Under the pieces are notes generated by a model, which searched no databases, had not been told where the DNA came from, and saw nothing but the letters and a program-made list of their open reading frames with translations. The translations under genes and the position numbers were made by a program. A stretch of 64,000 nucleotides of DNA from Asparagopsis taxiformis (Eukaryota; Rhodophyta; Florideophyceae; Bonnemaisoniales; Bonnemaisoniaceae): NCBI GenBank assembly GCA_030407315.1, contig JALQPE010002403.1, forward strand, positions 1-64,000. Direction: 5' to 3'. Of this stretch, positions 50,414 to 61,443 are shown piece after piece; within the stretch, counting starts at the first letter, position 1, and every line of letters starts with the position of its first letter.

Positions 50414-51367
50414 TCAAAGAGCAGGTACACATTGGTCTCCTTGTTGCGGGTTGTTCAGCTCATCCAAATGCTCACGATAGAGAGCACCGTATTTTCTGAA
50501 AAGGGCCATTTCAATCTTCCTGACGAAGCGGCCTTTCACCCGGGGACGGCTGTCTGCGAGTTGTTTGCGGCACTCGTAGCGAACCTTTTTAGTAAATGAA
50601 CGATTAGCACGTTTCGACCGGAAACGTGCCAATGCTTCTTGTCGCATCTTCTTCCGATGCTCTAAAGTTTTCTGCTCATCCGAATGTTCTGTTTTCTCTA
50701 CAGAAGCTTCCTCCTTCACCGGTAAAGGCGATTCCTGTTTCACTGGTGACAAGTCCATGCCATCATCTGTACTAGACGATGGTGAGGACGATTGTTGTTC
50801 GGTATCATCGTCATTTTGATTAGTGACCTCAGTATCAGTAACAGCAACAGGCAGTTCCTCTCTCTTTGATACAACAGTTGTGCGTGGGATTTCTGTGACA
50901 TCAGGAACGACATGTTCAAAGCCTTCAGAAACGACATTTTCCCACGACAAGTCACCGTACAAATTTTTGCCGAGCTTGCTCTGCTCGAAGACGTCTTCAT
51001 CATCAATTCCACACAGGGCGGGCATTTTAGCGCCGAGGGCGTCGGCGTCAAAGTCGCAAAAGTCATACTCTGCGGCGTCCTCGAAAGAGACAGGGACGGG
51101 ACTTCGCATTGCAATGGAACTCTCGTCGGAATCATGGATGGCGTCCATGGCGGTCACATCGGGCACGAGCGCGGCTTCGGACTCGTCGTGGATGCTGGAG
51201 CCGTCGGGGTCGGCCTCGACGGGCTGGCGAACGTGGCGACTGGCGAGACGGTTGGCGGAGTGCACCACTTCGTCGCAGTCAGCGCAGAGATAGCAGTTGT
51301 CGGCTGGACAGAAGAGGGTGGCGGGACGGGAGGATTCGGAGGGGCAGAATTCGCACGGTCGCGTCAT
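50414..51367 (-). CDS. B-box plus CCT domain protein (CONSTANS-like)
   Basis: The 317-residue protein begins with one B-box zinc finger (residues 5-45): C5, C8, C20, C28, C31, H36, H45. Apart from an 11-residue instead of 8-residue gap after the second Cys, the spacing is that of plant CONSTANS-like B-boxes. The middle is acidic and Ser-rich. A CCT domain at about 240-285 (EALARFRSKRANRSFTKKVR, KQLADSRPRVKGRFVRK) provides nuclear targeting and DNA/NF-Y contact in the plant family. The combination marks a light- or clock-linked transcription regulator of the green/red lineage, though the role here is inferred. No intron. The start is the first ATG and lies directly before the B-box. Confidence 0.92.
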   Translation of the reverse strand: MTRPCEFCPSESSRPATLFCPADNCYLCADCDEVVHSANRLASRHVRQPVEADPDGSSIHDESEAALVPDVTAMDAIHDSDESSIAMRSPVPVSFEDAAEYDFCDFDADALGAKMPALCGIDDEDVFEQSKLGKNLYGDLSWENVVSEGFEHVVPDVTEIPRTTVVSKREELPVAVTDTEVTNQNDDDTEQQSSSPSSSTDDGMDLSPVKQESPLPVKEEASVEKTEHSDEQKTLEHRKKMRQEALARFRSKRANRSFTKKVRYECRKQLADSRPRVKGRFVRKIEMALFRKYGALYREHLDELNNPQQGDQCVPAL

Positions 51368-54300
51368 GGTGGGCGAGGTGACGGACGGAAGAACGGCGGT
51401 GGGGGCGGTGGAGGTGACGTTGTGGGTGTTGGAAGTGACGAGTGTTGGGTGGCGATGTTGGGCAATGTTGATGGGCGATGTTATCGGGACGCGGTGGGTT
51501 GGGACGCGAGATGAAATTTCTGCAGGTCAAGTTGCAGTACAGTATGTTGATGTTGAAACGAGGTGTAACAAGAGCTTCATCGAAGAATAAACCCTGCGAG
51601 ATGGCAAAGTATTTTGTTGATTATTATTTTTGAGCAACCGGAAGCACTGCAGTGGCTCGCTGGTGGAACTGCGGCTCAACATATGTTCTTCCGAGTGCAG
51701 AGGCGGTTTTCGTTGATTAACGGGTATTTTTAGGGCCATATGTTATGAAAAACACTACATTTTTCGGCTACTGGCGGCACCATGAAATTATTGGCTCAAC
51801 CACTCGTTTTCCAGCAAAATTCGCATTTTCATTGGCGTATGCAAATTAAGCTGGCCTCACATTACGCCTCGAAATATCATATCTTATATGAGCTGCGCCG
51901 ACGCGACGTGATGGACCGCGTTGGAACCGTCGTGGAATCCGACGGCGTTCAGTGCATGAACCGGCGGAATATACGCTAAACCCCCAAGTGTTGCTGGTTA
52001 CACGGGCCGTACCTGCTCCTTTCTGGAAATTTTATGGTGGAGAGGCGTTCCACACCAAGATATTTTCTGGCAAAGCCTCCCGTCCAATTTACTGGATGGA
52101 TTGCAATGCATGCTACCTTTCGCACATTCAAGATTCAGTCGCCGGCTGCCATCGGATTTATGTTGTATGGCCCAGTGAGTACATTGCATTTTGAGCGTCG
52201 ACGGTTATTCGCCGCTTGATCACCGGTATGATATCTTGCGCCCCAATCACGTACTCTCAGCTCGAGTTGCTGAGCGAGCGCCCTGTGCCGCCGTTCTTCC
52301 CGTTCAACTGGTAGCGAATGGATTCATTCAGTGATGGTATCTCCCAATCCAACACATTTCTACTTTTCATGACGCCAGTCTTTCCCAATTGAGCAGAGAT
52401 CACTCTGTGATCACTTAGTCCGTGTCGCACCACACATTCATCTACTCCAGCCACTGATATTTCATCATTTAAATCCCTGTATAGCGACTATCGACCGGCA
52501 AATGACTGACGCAAAACCTAAATCCTACTCGCGAGTTGTAGTTCAATGGTGTCATTTTATTTGCAACCAAACCATTGCCAAGCCCATACTTCTTCAAACC
52601 AACATCGGCAACACCTTGGAAATATCCATGTAAGCCTCCCTCATCTTGCACCAAGAAATACAAGTAATCACAAAATAATTATTTCTCCAAGCATATCATT
52701 CCTCAGATCCGTGTGTGGAACAGAATATGAAACGTCACCCAGCGTTCCATCAGTCCTTGTTACCCCTCTGTATGCTGCCCATGCCCTGCGGTATGTGAAG
52801 GCTCTTCCAGCCATGGCAACGCTCATACGCACATCGCTCATGATGCCGTATGACATATGCTGTGCTATTGTTGGTAGGCGCACTTCCAATGGTGGCTTAT
52901 TCAACGTCCACACATGCTTAGTGGACTCTGCCAAGGGAGTATACTCTCAACAAATTTCGACTTCACCTGGTGAAATTTGAGTGCGTTGCCGAAATGTTCG
53001 ATTACACCCCACGGAAGCCCGGTGAACGCCACTCCCTCTGCAGTCGCCAACAACCGTTTCCGAGCAGCAAGCAGCAGCGTGTTTTGGGCACAATGTATGC
53101 AAGCGCGGCGAAGTCGTGTGCAAAAACCTGACGGTTGTAGTTCGTTGGGATACAACGTTTGGTTTTCCAACCAATAATTTTCAATATTTTTTCCAAACAA
53201 CAGATACTGCACGACCTGCCTTGCGCTTCCCTGGATGCAAATTTCGCAAGTTGGATCCGTTGCAACTTCCGTTGCTGCCCCCCATCACAATTTAACCATT
53301 TTCCAACTGGTCCATTCATTCCATCCACGTAGGCCCATTGGGTACAGAAATGGACCTGCTGCAGCTACGCGCAGCTCACCAGTCGCTCGAGAGCTTCGGC
53401 ACCCGTCACATGCCCGAAAGGGCAGCAAGGGAGGTCGAAATTTTTCAAAGGTTTCGACCGCCTGCTGGTATGAGCCTTATCTCTCAACAGTTTAGGTCAC
53501 ACGGAGACATACCATTATCGTCAACCCAAGAGCCCTCCTCTCCTCAGGCGCGCCCCTTCCGCCTCCCACCAACTACCGTCACAATTCTGTTCTTAAACAA
53601 CACATCATTCTACACCCGGAGCGGACGTCTCTGCGGATAACTTGACATCTACTATGCACTCTGTCCCCTCCTATGTGCCCACTCATGTCCGTTGGCACGT
53701 CCGAGATCAGGCTGTCCGAAATGAAAACCATACGGACACCATGCAGCTGCCACTCTACAACTGTCAAGGAGACAAGGACGTCGACCTGCTGCTTTCTGAT
53801 ACGTAGTACTTGCGCTAATTCCAGCCCGAGTTCTCATGTTAGCTGCAGCATCATACGAGCGTGATACATACCTTGCCTCCCCGCTATAGATTCGACAATC
53901 TTCTGACGCAACCTTTGAATCTACACATACAAGAGTACCACAGTATTTCTCCACCAATTACTGAAGTACATCGTGGAAAATGTCCAGTGCAGCCGCGCAA
54001 CAAGATTGCAAATTCGACTATCCATTCACAGTACACCAAGCACTGTCTCTGTCCTACTCGTATACCAAATGAACATGATGAGCACCAATCAATGGCAACA
54101 ACGCATATCGGATGACTTTTCACAAATCTGTATGGTTCATCGCCGGCCAAACAAACTCACAAGAGGCTCAGAATGGAATCGTACCTGCTCTCTTGCTTGT
54201 TCCCATACCTGTTCCGACCTATCGCGTATCACTTTCATGCCCGACACTACTCCAACACGTTCCAGAATGGATAGTTGACTTGCGTGAGTTTAACCGGCCG

Positions 54301-55118
54301 GTCGGTGCCAAACAGACATCTTGTCTGTTATGCTTCATGGATGGTCATACATCCTACCTAAAGAATTGCTGATACTGTCATGTCGAAACCTGGTATGATT
54401 GCAAAACACAATGCAAGATAATAGTCCAAGGAAAGACACCTCGCTATCTCACATGGCTCGGGGGAACATCAACGTGGGAGAAGGAACTACAAGATATGTT
54501 GCAATAACTTGGTAGAATTTCAATACTTTAATGTCAGACTACAAAGACTCAAGAGCAATAAAAGCCTCTCGGCTCCAATTTGCCAATCCGTCTAGATGCA
54601 CACACCGCAATATTCTTGCTTCCATTATCCTGTATTCTGCTTGGATTCTCTTCTATATCCTATCTCCGATCCTTCGAGTGGATGTCGTTGAAACCCGTGA
54701 TGATATCGAACAAATCCAGTCATCATAACTATATTCAAGGTATGGTTAATACTAGAATTGATCACTAAAACTACTAGACGGATGGCGATAACACACTCCC
54801 GATTGCTGAAATAGGATGGTGTATGTTTCTAACTCGTTCACGGTCTAAAATAGTTGTAGATCAGGGCGCGGAGCTTCCAGCGCGACTCGACTTACCAATA
54901 AATTTACCTGTGGAATGCAGTCGCAAATCTACGTGAAGCAGAGAGCAAAACTGTAGCCGTAACTGATAATAAAACTCTCTGTACAGATTTATTCACAGAC
55001 TACCGTCGTACTACAGTACATAGACAAGGCACACAACGGATACACAGACCAAATTCACGCTCACAACTGCGACAGTTCGACTTGGAACACCAACTGACAA
55101 CGGCCGCCAGCAAATGCA
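51368..55118. other. 3.7-kb intergenic region, no convincing gene
   Basis: Many short frames, none recognisable and none with a credible domain. The first 200 bases are G-rich on the plus strand and probably form the leader of the B-box/CCT gene. Confidence 0.45.
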
Positions 55119-56948
55119 TCATCGCTTGCGCGCAGGTGACTTCCCGCTGGGTAAGCGCGCAAACGCAAGTGCTTGCCACAGCTTCTGGATGGCTGTCAGT
55201 GGTTTGACAGCGGCTTCCTCTGCGGTGAGACGGCGGTGAGCGAACGACACGCTGAGATCTTTCTCACGCGGCATGTGACGCGTTGCGTCGACGTCTGGGG
55301 TACGCTCTGAAGAAACGTCACGGGAGACAGGCGACTGCTCGACGCTCACACGCGCAGGGTCCTGGGAGGGGTGAGGGCGCTCGTCACGCGGACGTTCAAG
55401 CGCTGGGATGACATTTCTTACCGATCGGGTGCGTTTGTCCCTAGACTCTCGTGCTACACGAACGTTGTTCGGTCGATGGGTTTCTACACGAACGTCTGTG
55501 GGCGGGTCGATGACAGCCGGTTGGCGCGGCTTGAGAGGAATGTCTGGCTTGCCGCGTTCCACTTTGACACGACGTGAAGTGGGGTAAGTTGGAGGTTGAG
55601 AAGAGAGGGCTGTGAGATGTTGTGGGGGAGGGTTGTAGGGTATGGGTTGTTCGGCACGTAGGACAAACGCTTCACGGAGTTCAGAAGGTAGAGCGGATGG
55701 GGCGCTTATTGGACGTCCGTCAGGCGCTTCCATTGGGATTGGACGTTGTTCCTGTTGGATTTGGTGCGGCAATGGGGGCTTTGGATGCGATTTGTTGTGA
55801 TGCTTGGGACGAGGTATAAGTCTGAAGTCGGAGAGCTTTTTGGAAAGTGTTTCCCTCGTCTTTGGCCTTCTATGGTCGGACAGGCTGCCTACGAGACGCG
55901 AGGCATCTTTAGATTTGGTAGACATCTGACGACGTGCGGAATCGAATGAGACTGGTTTTCTAGTCTCTGGCAGGTGCGCTTTCTTGAGCACGGTCTCAGT
56001 GTGCGCAGCTGTAGGATGGAGACGAGCCTCCAGTACATTGACGGTTTGGGCTGGCTCGGAGGACAATTGAGGTTGTTCGACGGACGGCGATGGATCGACT
56101 GGGGTCTCGGACAAAATATCAGCAGACGGTATATGCAGCTGACGCTCAGGGACAGGCTCTGCAGACAGCGGTTCGCGCACTGGGGAGCCGTGGACTGGGG
56201 TGGTAGGAGAGGTCGACACGGGTGTAGAAGGGGCTGAATTGTCTGCGGTCGACTTTTCGTGTACATCGGGCGGGGAAAGTGCCACACAGGACGTCTGCAC
56301 GACGTGCATCTGGGCGGTGAGGGCGTCAGTGCGTGCAAAAGTGGGTGTGGCCACGGCGGGAAGATCGGCGGGATGGGCATGAAACTGGGAAGTACGATCC
56401 CTATCTCTAGCGCGACGCTTCCTTCTCTTCTTCCTATCCCTATCGGCGTCGCGTCTCTTCTTGCGCACGACAAAGCTGGCGCTCTCGTCGTCGCTGGTGA
56501 GGCTCTCGAGGAGGCTTCTGCGATTGGGGAAGTGGAAGCGCGGGGGGAAATGATTGCCCAGACTACCCATCGAGCCGGAATGAGCCTCTGGGGGGATGCG
56601 ACGGTAGCGCAGACGGGTGTCGGCCATCTCCGGCTGTTTGGGCAGTTGCGGAACCACGGACGAGGCGCGCTCGGCTGGACGACGCAGCATGTAGACGCGA
56701 TAGGGGTCCTCTTCGTGCGGCTGCTCGTTTGGCAGCGGGTCGATGGGGAGCGGGGCCATCGTGCGAGGATGCGTTTGGTCGGTCGGTCGGTCGTGCAGGA
56801 GGGTGGGCGGTTGGAATGGTCGCGTCGGTGCGATGCGGAGGAGGACGGCGCGGAGAATATGAGTGGTGTTGGAATGAACATGGGTGGGTGAAAGTTTGGG
56901 ATTGGCGGGAATTTTGATCTTGTGGCGCGGCATATTGTTGTGTGTCAA
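55119..56948 (-). CDS. Hypothetical basic, largely disordered protein
   Basis: The frame is 609 codons long. The first 63 residues look like a translated leader; the better start is the ATG at 56759 (MAPLPIDPLPNEQ), giving 546 residues. I do not recognise the protein. A dense Arg/Lys/Asp cluster (VRKKRRDADRDRKKRRKRRA) near residues 162-181 of the long form looks like a nuclear localisation signal. Most of the rest is Pro/Ser/Arg-rich and probably disordered. The last ~35 residues (EEAAVKPLTAIQKLWQALAF) could form a conserved helix. An overlapping 330-codon frame on the same strand is taken as a shadow. Nuclear or RNA-associated function is only a guess. Confidence 0.55.
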   Translation of the reverse strand: MTHNNMPRHKIKIPANPKLSPTHVHSNTTHILRAVLLRIAPTRPFQPPTLLHDRPTDQTHPRTMAPLPIDPLPNEQPHEEDPYRVYMLRRPAERASSVVPQLPKQPEMADTRLRYRRIPPEAHSGSMGSLGNHFPPRFHFPNRRSLLESLTSDDESASFVVRKKRRDADRDRKKRRKRRARDRDRTSQFHAHPADLPAVATPTFARTDALTAQMHVVQTSCVALSPPDVHEKSTADNSAPSTPVSTSPTTPVHGSPVREPLSAEPVPERQLHIPSADILSETPVDPSPSVEQPQLSSEPAQTVNVLEARLHPTAAHTETVLKKAHLPETRKPVSFDSARRQMSTKSKDASRLVGSLSDHRRPKTRETLSKKLSDFRLIPRPKHHNKSHPKPPLPHQIQQEQRPIPMEAPDGRPISAPSALPSELREAFVLRAEQPIPYNPPPQHLTALSSQPPTYPTSRRVKVERGKPDIPLKPRQPAVIDPPTDVRVETHRPNNVRVARESRDKRTRSVRNVIPALERPRDERPHPSQDPARVSVEQSPVSRDVSSERTPDVDATRHMPREKDLSVSFAHRRLTAEEAAVKPLTAIQKLWQALAFARLPSGKSPARKR

Positions 56949-57857
56949 TGAGGAATCGCTCGCTGTGCGGATGCGTGGCTGTACCCAATCAATTTACGAA
57001 TGCTGCACGTTGGAGCGTACCATGTTTGGCGAGCCCGTTCGGGCCACACTGTAATCCCACATTTGAGCAATTCAGGCACGTAAGCCGGCCGCCGCTAAGG
57101 GGAGTGCTTACAGTCGATGATGGTGATATAAATCCACTCGGTTGTCGTCGCGATCCATTCGTCGTTTGGTACGTAGTTGAGCGTCAGTAGTTATTGTGCC
57201 TGTCCCATGCTTTGGCCAAATTGCTGCGCAACCCTTCAAATCGTTCCCGCGTTTTGCGCCGAGCACGTCATGGCAACCGCTGCTCTTCCATTCCATCGCC
57301 ATTTTAGATGCCGCGATCGCAACAGCTTGATCAACTGTGACGTGTGGTTTTCCTCATTAATCAGGTCTGGCGCAATGTAATAGTTAATGCTACAGCATTT
57401 GACAAACTGCTCGTCGTCTATAATCCACATCGATAAGTGTATTCGTCCCCGCAGGTTAGTCCACCTCGCAAACCCTCTGCTCGATCCCGCTGTCACAGAG
57501 AAACCGTCCAGTGTACGCCGACCACTTCCGACACAAGTGTAATTATCTTGGACAGCTCACACTGTCGACAAAACGTACCGACGTGTAGCCAGCGCTGCGC
57601 CCATCGGAAGCAACACACCAAAACCTCAAAAAATCACAAACATTTTACCTAATTTCAAACCACAACTCCCAATCTCAATTCCACTACCGTGTATCCACCC
57701 CGTCCGAGATCAGCATCGCATCACCCAACGACATCCAAACCTCCCATCACATCTCCACCGTCAAGCTTACACGCTCGATCCGTCACAAACATAACAACTG
57801 CACCAAACGCATCATGGACCCTCTCCCAATTACGCGTCGCATCACTCAACTAGAGAC
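56949..57857. other. Divergent upstream region, no gene seen
   Basis: 900 bases between the start of the basic protein gene (-) and the type II membrane protein gene (+). Only short frames. The right part is C/A-rich, like leaders of other genes in the window. Confidence 0.45.
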
Positions 57858-59241
57858 ATGATACCATTCCATCCGCTCCCTCCAACCGCCCCGGCGCAAC
57901 CGTGCGACAATTCCTCCAGCCACTCCTCCAACTCGTCTGCGGCATCCCGCGCTCATCGCGCAACAGAACTTCTAATCCTCTGTCTAGTATGCATAATCTT
58001 CTCCGCCATTCTACGCGACCAAACTTCCTTCTTCCCCCGACGCTCGACTGCCGACAGCCAAGACTTTCTAGGCTCCGGCTGTACCCAACCGTACACCGAA
58101 AAACTAATCTCCTTCATCGTACGTGTTCACCCCTGCACATCCCATCTCTCACCATCAATTCTGACACACCGCCCCATTCCCCCCGTAGCACTCCGTCCCG
58201 CCGACCCCGACGTCCTCTAACATCACACACGACAAACTCATGCACATAATGCACCTACACAAAGCAACGATAAACGCCATCCGCATATCTCAACGTTTAC
58301 AACGAACCCTCCACGCACCCTTAATATCCCAGCCATCAACAGCAAACGCCCCCGCTCTAAAAAACACACAAGCACTACTATCCTACTTCAACACATCACG
58401 CATATTCACCTACTTCCCCCTCGGCTGCATAACCACGCTCAAAACCCTCCCGTGCACGCCGCAAGAAACCGTGCTAGCCTGCGCGCAAAACTGCCCAACT
58501 GCACGCTCGGAGACGCGCGTGGTCCGTCTACCGAGCTCCGACAACCATCTCCTCACCTTTGCGTACCGAAACGCAGCGATCCAACGCGCGAAATGCGTGC
58601 TAATTTCCGCGTACAACACGGCGTCCGCGCACGAGACCGCCGCGACGCTCGATTATCTATCGACGAACGCGCCGCGCATCGAGCAGCTCTTCCTGTCGCA
58701 AACGGCGGTCACGCAGAACCTCACCTCGTCCGACGGCCTGAATCGCGCCAGAGCGCTGTTTCGTCGCGCGCCGTGGAGATCATGCATACGCGCTAGCGCG
58801 ACGATTGCCCGCCAATTGTATCGGGTGCTCGGAACGCGTCGCCCGTTCTCAACCATTGTCTTCCCGCCCGCGACACACAGCGACGCCTGCCCCGCCCCCA
58901 CCCGCGGCGACGGCCTGCAGAGATTCGGCGTCCAGGACGGCTTGTGGGTCGTCGTGCAGGGCGAGCTTTTCGGAGCGAGCGATCTTCGGGATGTTCTGCA
59001 GCAGGGTTTGAGACGGTTTGGGAGTAGCGTTGGGATCGTTCGGACAGCCGTGCTGGATAGTGTTGTCGTGGAGCATTTGTTGGTGCAGGAAGCGATTTCG
59101 ACGGCTGATGATTGTGTCGCGGTTGTGGGTGGGAGTGATGTCGGGTTTTCGGATGTGTTGAGACTTGAGAAGCTTGTTCCGCTGTGTAGGAAGATCCGGT
59201 TTATTGAAGAGAATTGCTCGTATGTTGCGGTGGAAATATAG
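57858..59241 (+). CDS. Type II single-pass membrane protein, two exons
   Basis: Exon 1 (57858-58118, 87 codons) and exon 2 (58189-59241, 350 codons plus stop) join in phase 0 across a 70-bp intron to give 437 residues. The join reads through without a stop into the frame that otherwise seems to start at 58240. The N-terminus (about 35 residues) is Ser/Pro-rich, followed by a membrane helix (ELLILCLVCIIFSAIL, about 38-53) and a long C-terminal part with several Cys and NxS/T sites (NIT, NLT). This is the topology of Golgi glycosyltransferases and other type II enzymes, but I recognise no catalytic motif, so function stays unknown. Confidence 0.65.
58119..58188 (+). other. Predicted 70-bp spliceosomal intron
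   Basis: The donor is GTACGT at 58119 and the acceptor CCGTAG ends at 58188. A branch-like CTGAC lies at 58161-58165, and a C/T-rich tract precedes the acceptor. Exon 1 is exactly 261 bases, and removal joins two otherwise separate frames in phase. Confidence 0.7.
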
Positions 59242-59583
59242 GTGTGGAATTACGTCATGTGCCGAAATTAGTCAGCATCTATCTATAGCCAGACTCGTGA
59301 CTCGTCAACAAGGCAACGTCCGTATGGGCGATCAGCAAGCGCGGCAGCTTGACGACAATATTATGTGTGTACCACTCAGTAAAAACACAGCTCAGCGCAA
59401 TCCATCATACTTTTCGGAAGCAAAATTGCTTCAAGCAGCGCTGGATGCAAGTAGACAGTCGTCATCCATCTGTGATGATTGAACAATTTACACGAGCGCC
59501 AGACCTGCTGCGCAAGCACGCAGAGTCGTACTCCAATATCTACATGCCCGAATAATACAATCTAACACGCCATTCCGCACACC
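59242..59583. other. Convergent gene ends
   Basis: 342 bases between the membrane protein gene (+) and the five-pass protein gene (-); presumably both 3' UTRs. No feature seen. Confidence 0.5.
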
Positions 59584-61032
59584 TCATTTCATGTCCATCT
59601 CGTCTTCAAACGAGTGCGCAACAACCGTTTCAATACCCGTTTCATCAATCAACGCCGCGTCCATACCACCCTCCCGCGCGTCCTCCATGTCCTCGACATC
59701 CATCTTCACGTTCTCCGGCGGGAAAACGAGCAGACTTCTCGCGACCCGTCCGCCACATATGCTGACCAAGAAGGCCAAGCTGAGCAGAATCGCCAAGCCG
59801 AGAAACGCGCACCACATGTCAAATATACCCTCCAGCGCGCTCCAGCCCATTCGCCCGCAAGCGACGCTCTCCAGACTACCGGAGAACTCCACCAACCCGC
59901 TGCAGTCTACGAATTTCAGCACTTCATCGCCGGTCCATCTCGCCGCGTCGGCGATGCTTGTCGCGCTTTCGTTCACCAGTGTCTTCACGGTGAGCTCCAC
60001 AAGCTCGGATTGTACCAGCGCGTCGCTCGTGGAGTTGATCTGTGACACCAAGTCTTCCGGTCGCAAAATGTTCGAACAGAGTACGTTGGATCTCACAAAC
60101 GCGTTTTCGAACGCTTCATCCGCAGTCACACTGCCGAGAAGTACGTTGCGATATTCCTGCAGACTGAAACATACATCCGCTACGACGTTGCCAGTCGCGG
60201 CTGTTACGCCGACCAGCGCCCAGGACACCAGGACGGGCACGAACAGAAAGGTGATGTGCAGCACGATTCGGCATGCGCGCGAACGATCGTGAATGGGCAG
60301 CGCGTCGGTCGCGAATAATATAGCAGGACCGGTGATTTGGAGAAAGATGAGCGCGAGTACGCATGCATATACAATTGTGACAGCCTTATCGACGGCTGAG
60401 ATGACGTTGGAAACGTCCCTGATAAGCTGTTCTAATCGCTGGCGCAGCGGAGCAATAGGGGGGAAATTGGACAGAATATAACGCTGTACGGCGGTCAGAG
60501 CGGGGCGCACAATTTCCAACCCGGCGAAATCGGCAAACATAGTGTCAGAAACATCGGATGCGCGAAACTGTGTGAGACGATTGTTGAAGTGAATGAACAA
60601 ATCGGCTATGGCAAAGCCGGTTCGTCTGACGTCGGTGACAAAGCCTTTGATGACATCTATAGCATCGCGGGCTCTGGCGTGGACGACGGAGTTGCCGAGG
60701 AGTCCGAGGGATATTAGAACGGATATGAGGAAGAAGAGCAGGGAGGCGAGAAGGATGGAGAGAGAGGTTCTGCGGAAGGACTTGATGGAGGTGAGACGGG
60801 CGTCCACCACGGACTGGCGACGGGTGTAGCGACAGGTGAGAAGGGTGAGGAATACGAGCAGGAGGACGAGGAAGACTATTAATGGGATGAGGGCGGACAG
60901 GGCGACGGGGGATAGATAGTCGAAGGAGAACTGGAAGTCTTTGGAGGAGGAGGGCCAGCGCGGAAGGGCGCGGAAGAAGGATACTTTGGAGGAGGGCGGA
61001 ATTGGAAAGGATAGGTCAGGAAGACGCGACAT
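59584..61032 (-). CDS. Five-pass membrane protein, tweety/prominin-like topology
   Basis: The 482-residue protein has five hydrophobic helices at about residues 42-67, 90-112, 217-240, 254-278 and 422-443. Two extended soluble segments separate TM2 from TM3 and TM4 from TM5. The second has several Cys and NxS/T sites (NST, NES), which would be extracellular or lumenal. The same 5-TM layout occurs in tweety-family proteins and prominins, and in an uncharacterised plant membrane protein family. The short C-terminal tail is acidic. Sequence identity to a named family cannot be judged by eye. Single exon; the start is the first ATG. Confidence 0.6.
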   Translation of the reverse strand: MSRLPDLSFPIPPSSKVSFFRALPRWPSSSKDFQFSFDYLSPVALSALIPLIVFLVLLLVFLTLLTCRYTRRQSVVDARLTSIKSFRRTSLSILLASLLFFLISVLISLGLLGNSVVHARARDAIDVIKGFVTDVRRTGFAIADLFIHFNNRLTQFRASDVSDTMFADFAGLEIVRPALTAVQRYILSNFPPIAPLRQRLEQLIRDVSNVISAVDKAVTIVYACVLALIFLQITGPAILFATDALPIHDRSRACRIVLHITFLFVPVLVSWALVGVTAATGNVVADVCFSLQEYRNVLLGSVTADEAFENAFVRSNVLCSNILRPEDLVSQINSTSDALVQSELVELTVKTLVNESATSIADAARWTGDEVLKFVDCSGLVEFSGSLESVACGRMGWSALEGIFDMWCAFLGLAILLSLAFLVSICGGRVARSLLVFPPENVKMDVEDMEDAREGGMDAALIDETGIETVVAHSFEDEMDMK

Positions 61033-61443
61033 GTTGCAGGTTTAGCTGTGGCGTATGGATGATGGAGTGAGTGAATGAAGGTGGTAATGTTTGATGTAAC
61101 ATAACCTGGAACTGGTTGAATGCTTGAAACCACAAACAGGCATTTGCCAACGCTTGGAGCATTGTCAGTTTGCGTATGAATTGGGAGAATGATTTTCAGC
61201 AACGCGCACGACAGCGGCTGCGAGCTGCATGGAGAAAATCATCTACTTCCAGCAGTGCCCATTGGTTTGCATTTGCCAATGAATTGATAGCATCAGCGAG
61301 TGTTACTGTAAATCCATTGACGCCGACCGGGAATAGTCTAAACGACGCGTACACAAACAATCCCAATTTCATGACGTGTCCCACTCTTGTTGGACCATCG
61401 CTGCCACAAATATGCAACCGTTACAAGACCAAAAATAAATCAA
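61033..61443. other. Intergenic, tandem minus-strand genes
   Basis: 411 bases between the start of the five-pass protein gene and the end of the QTRT2-like gene; no gene seen. Confidence 0.5.

Noticed and set aside
50823..51514. Plus-strand frames of 156 and 200 codons
   Set aside because: Antisense to the B-box/CCT gene; low-complexity Gly/Ser translations.
55889..56881. 330-codon minus-strand frame
   Set aside because: Shadow of the 609-codon frame, with Ser/Pro/Arg low-complexity content from GC-rich codons.
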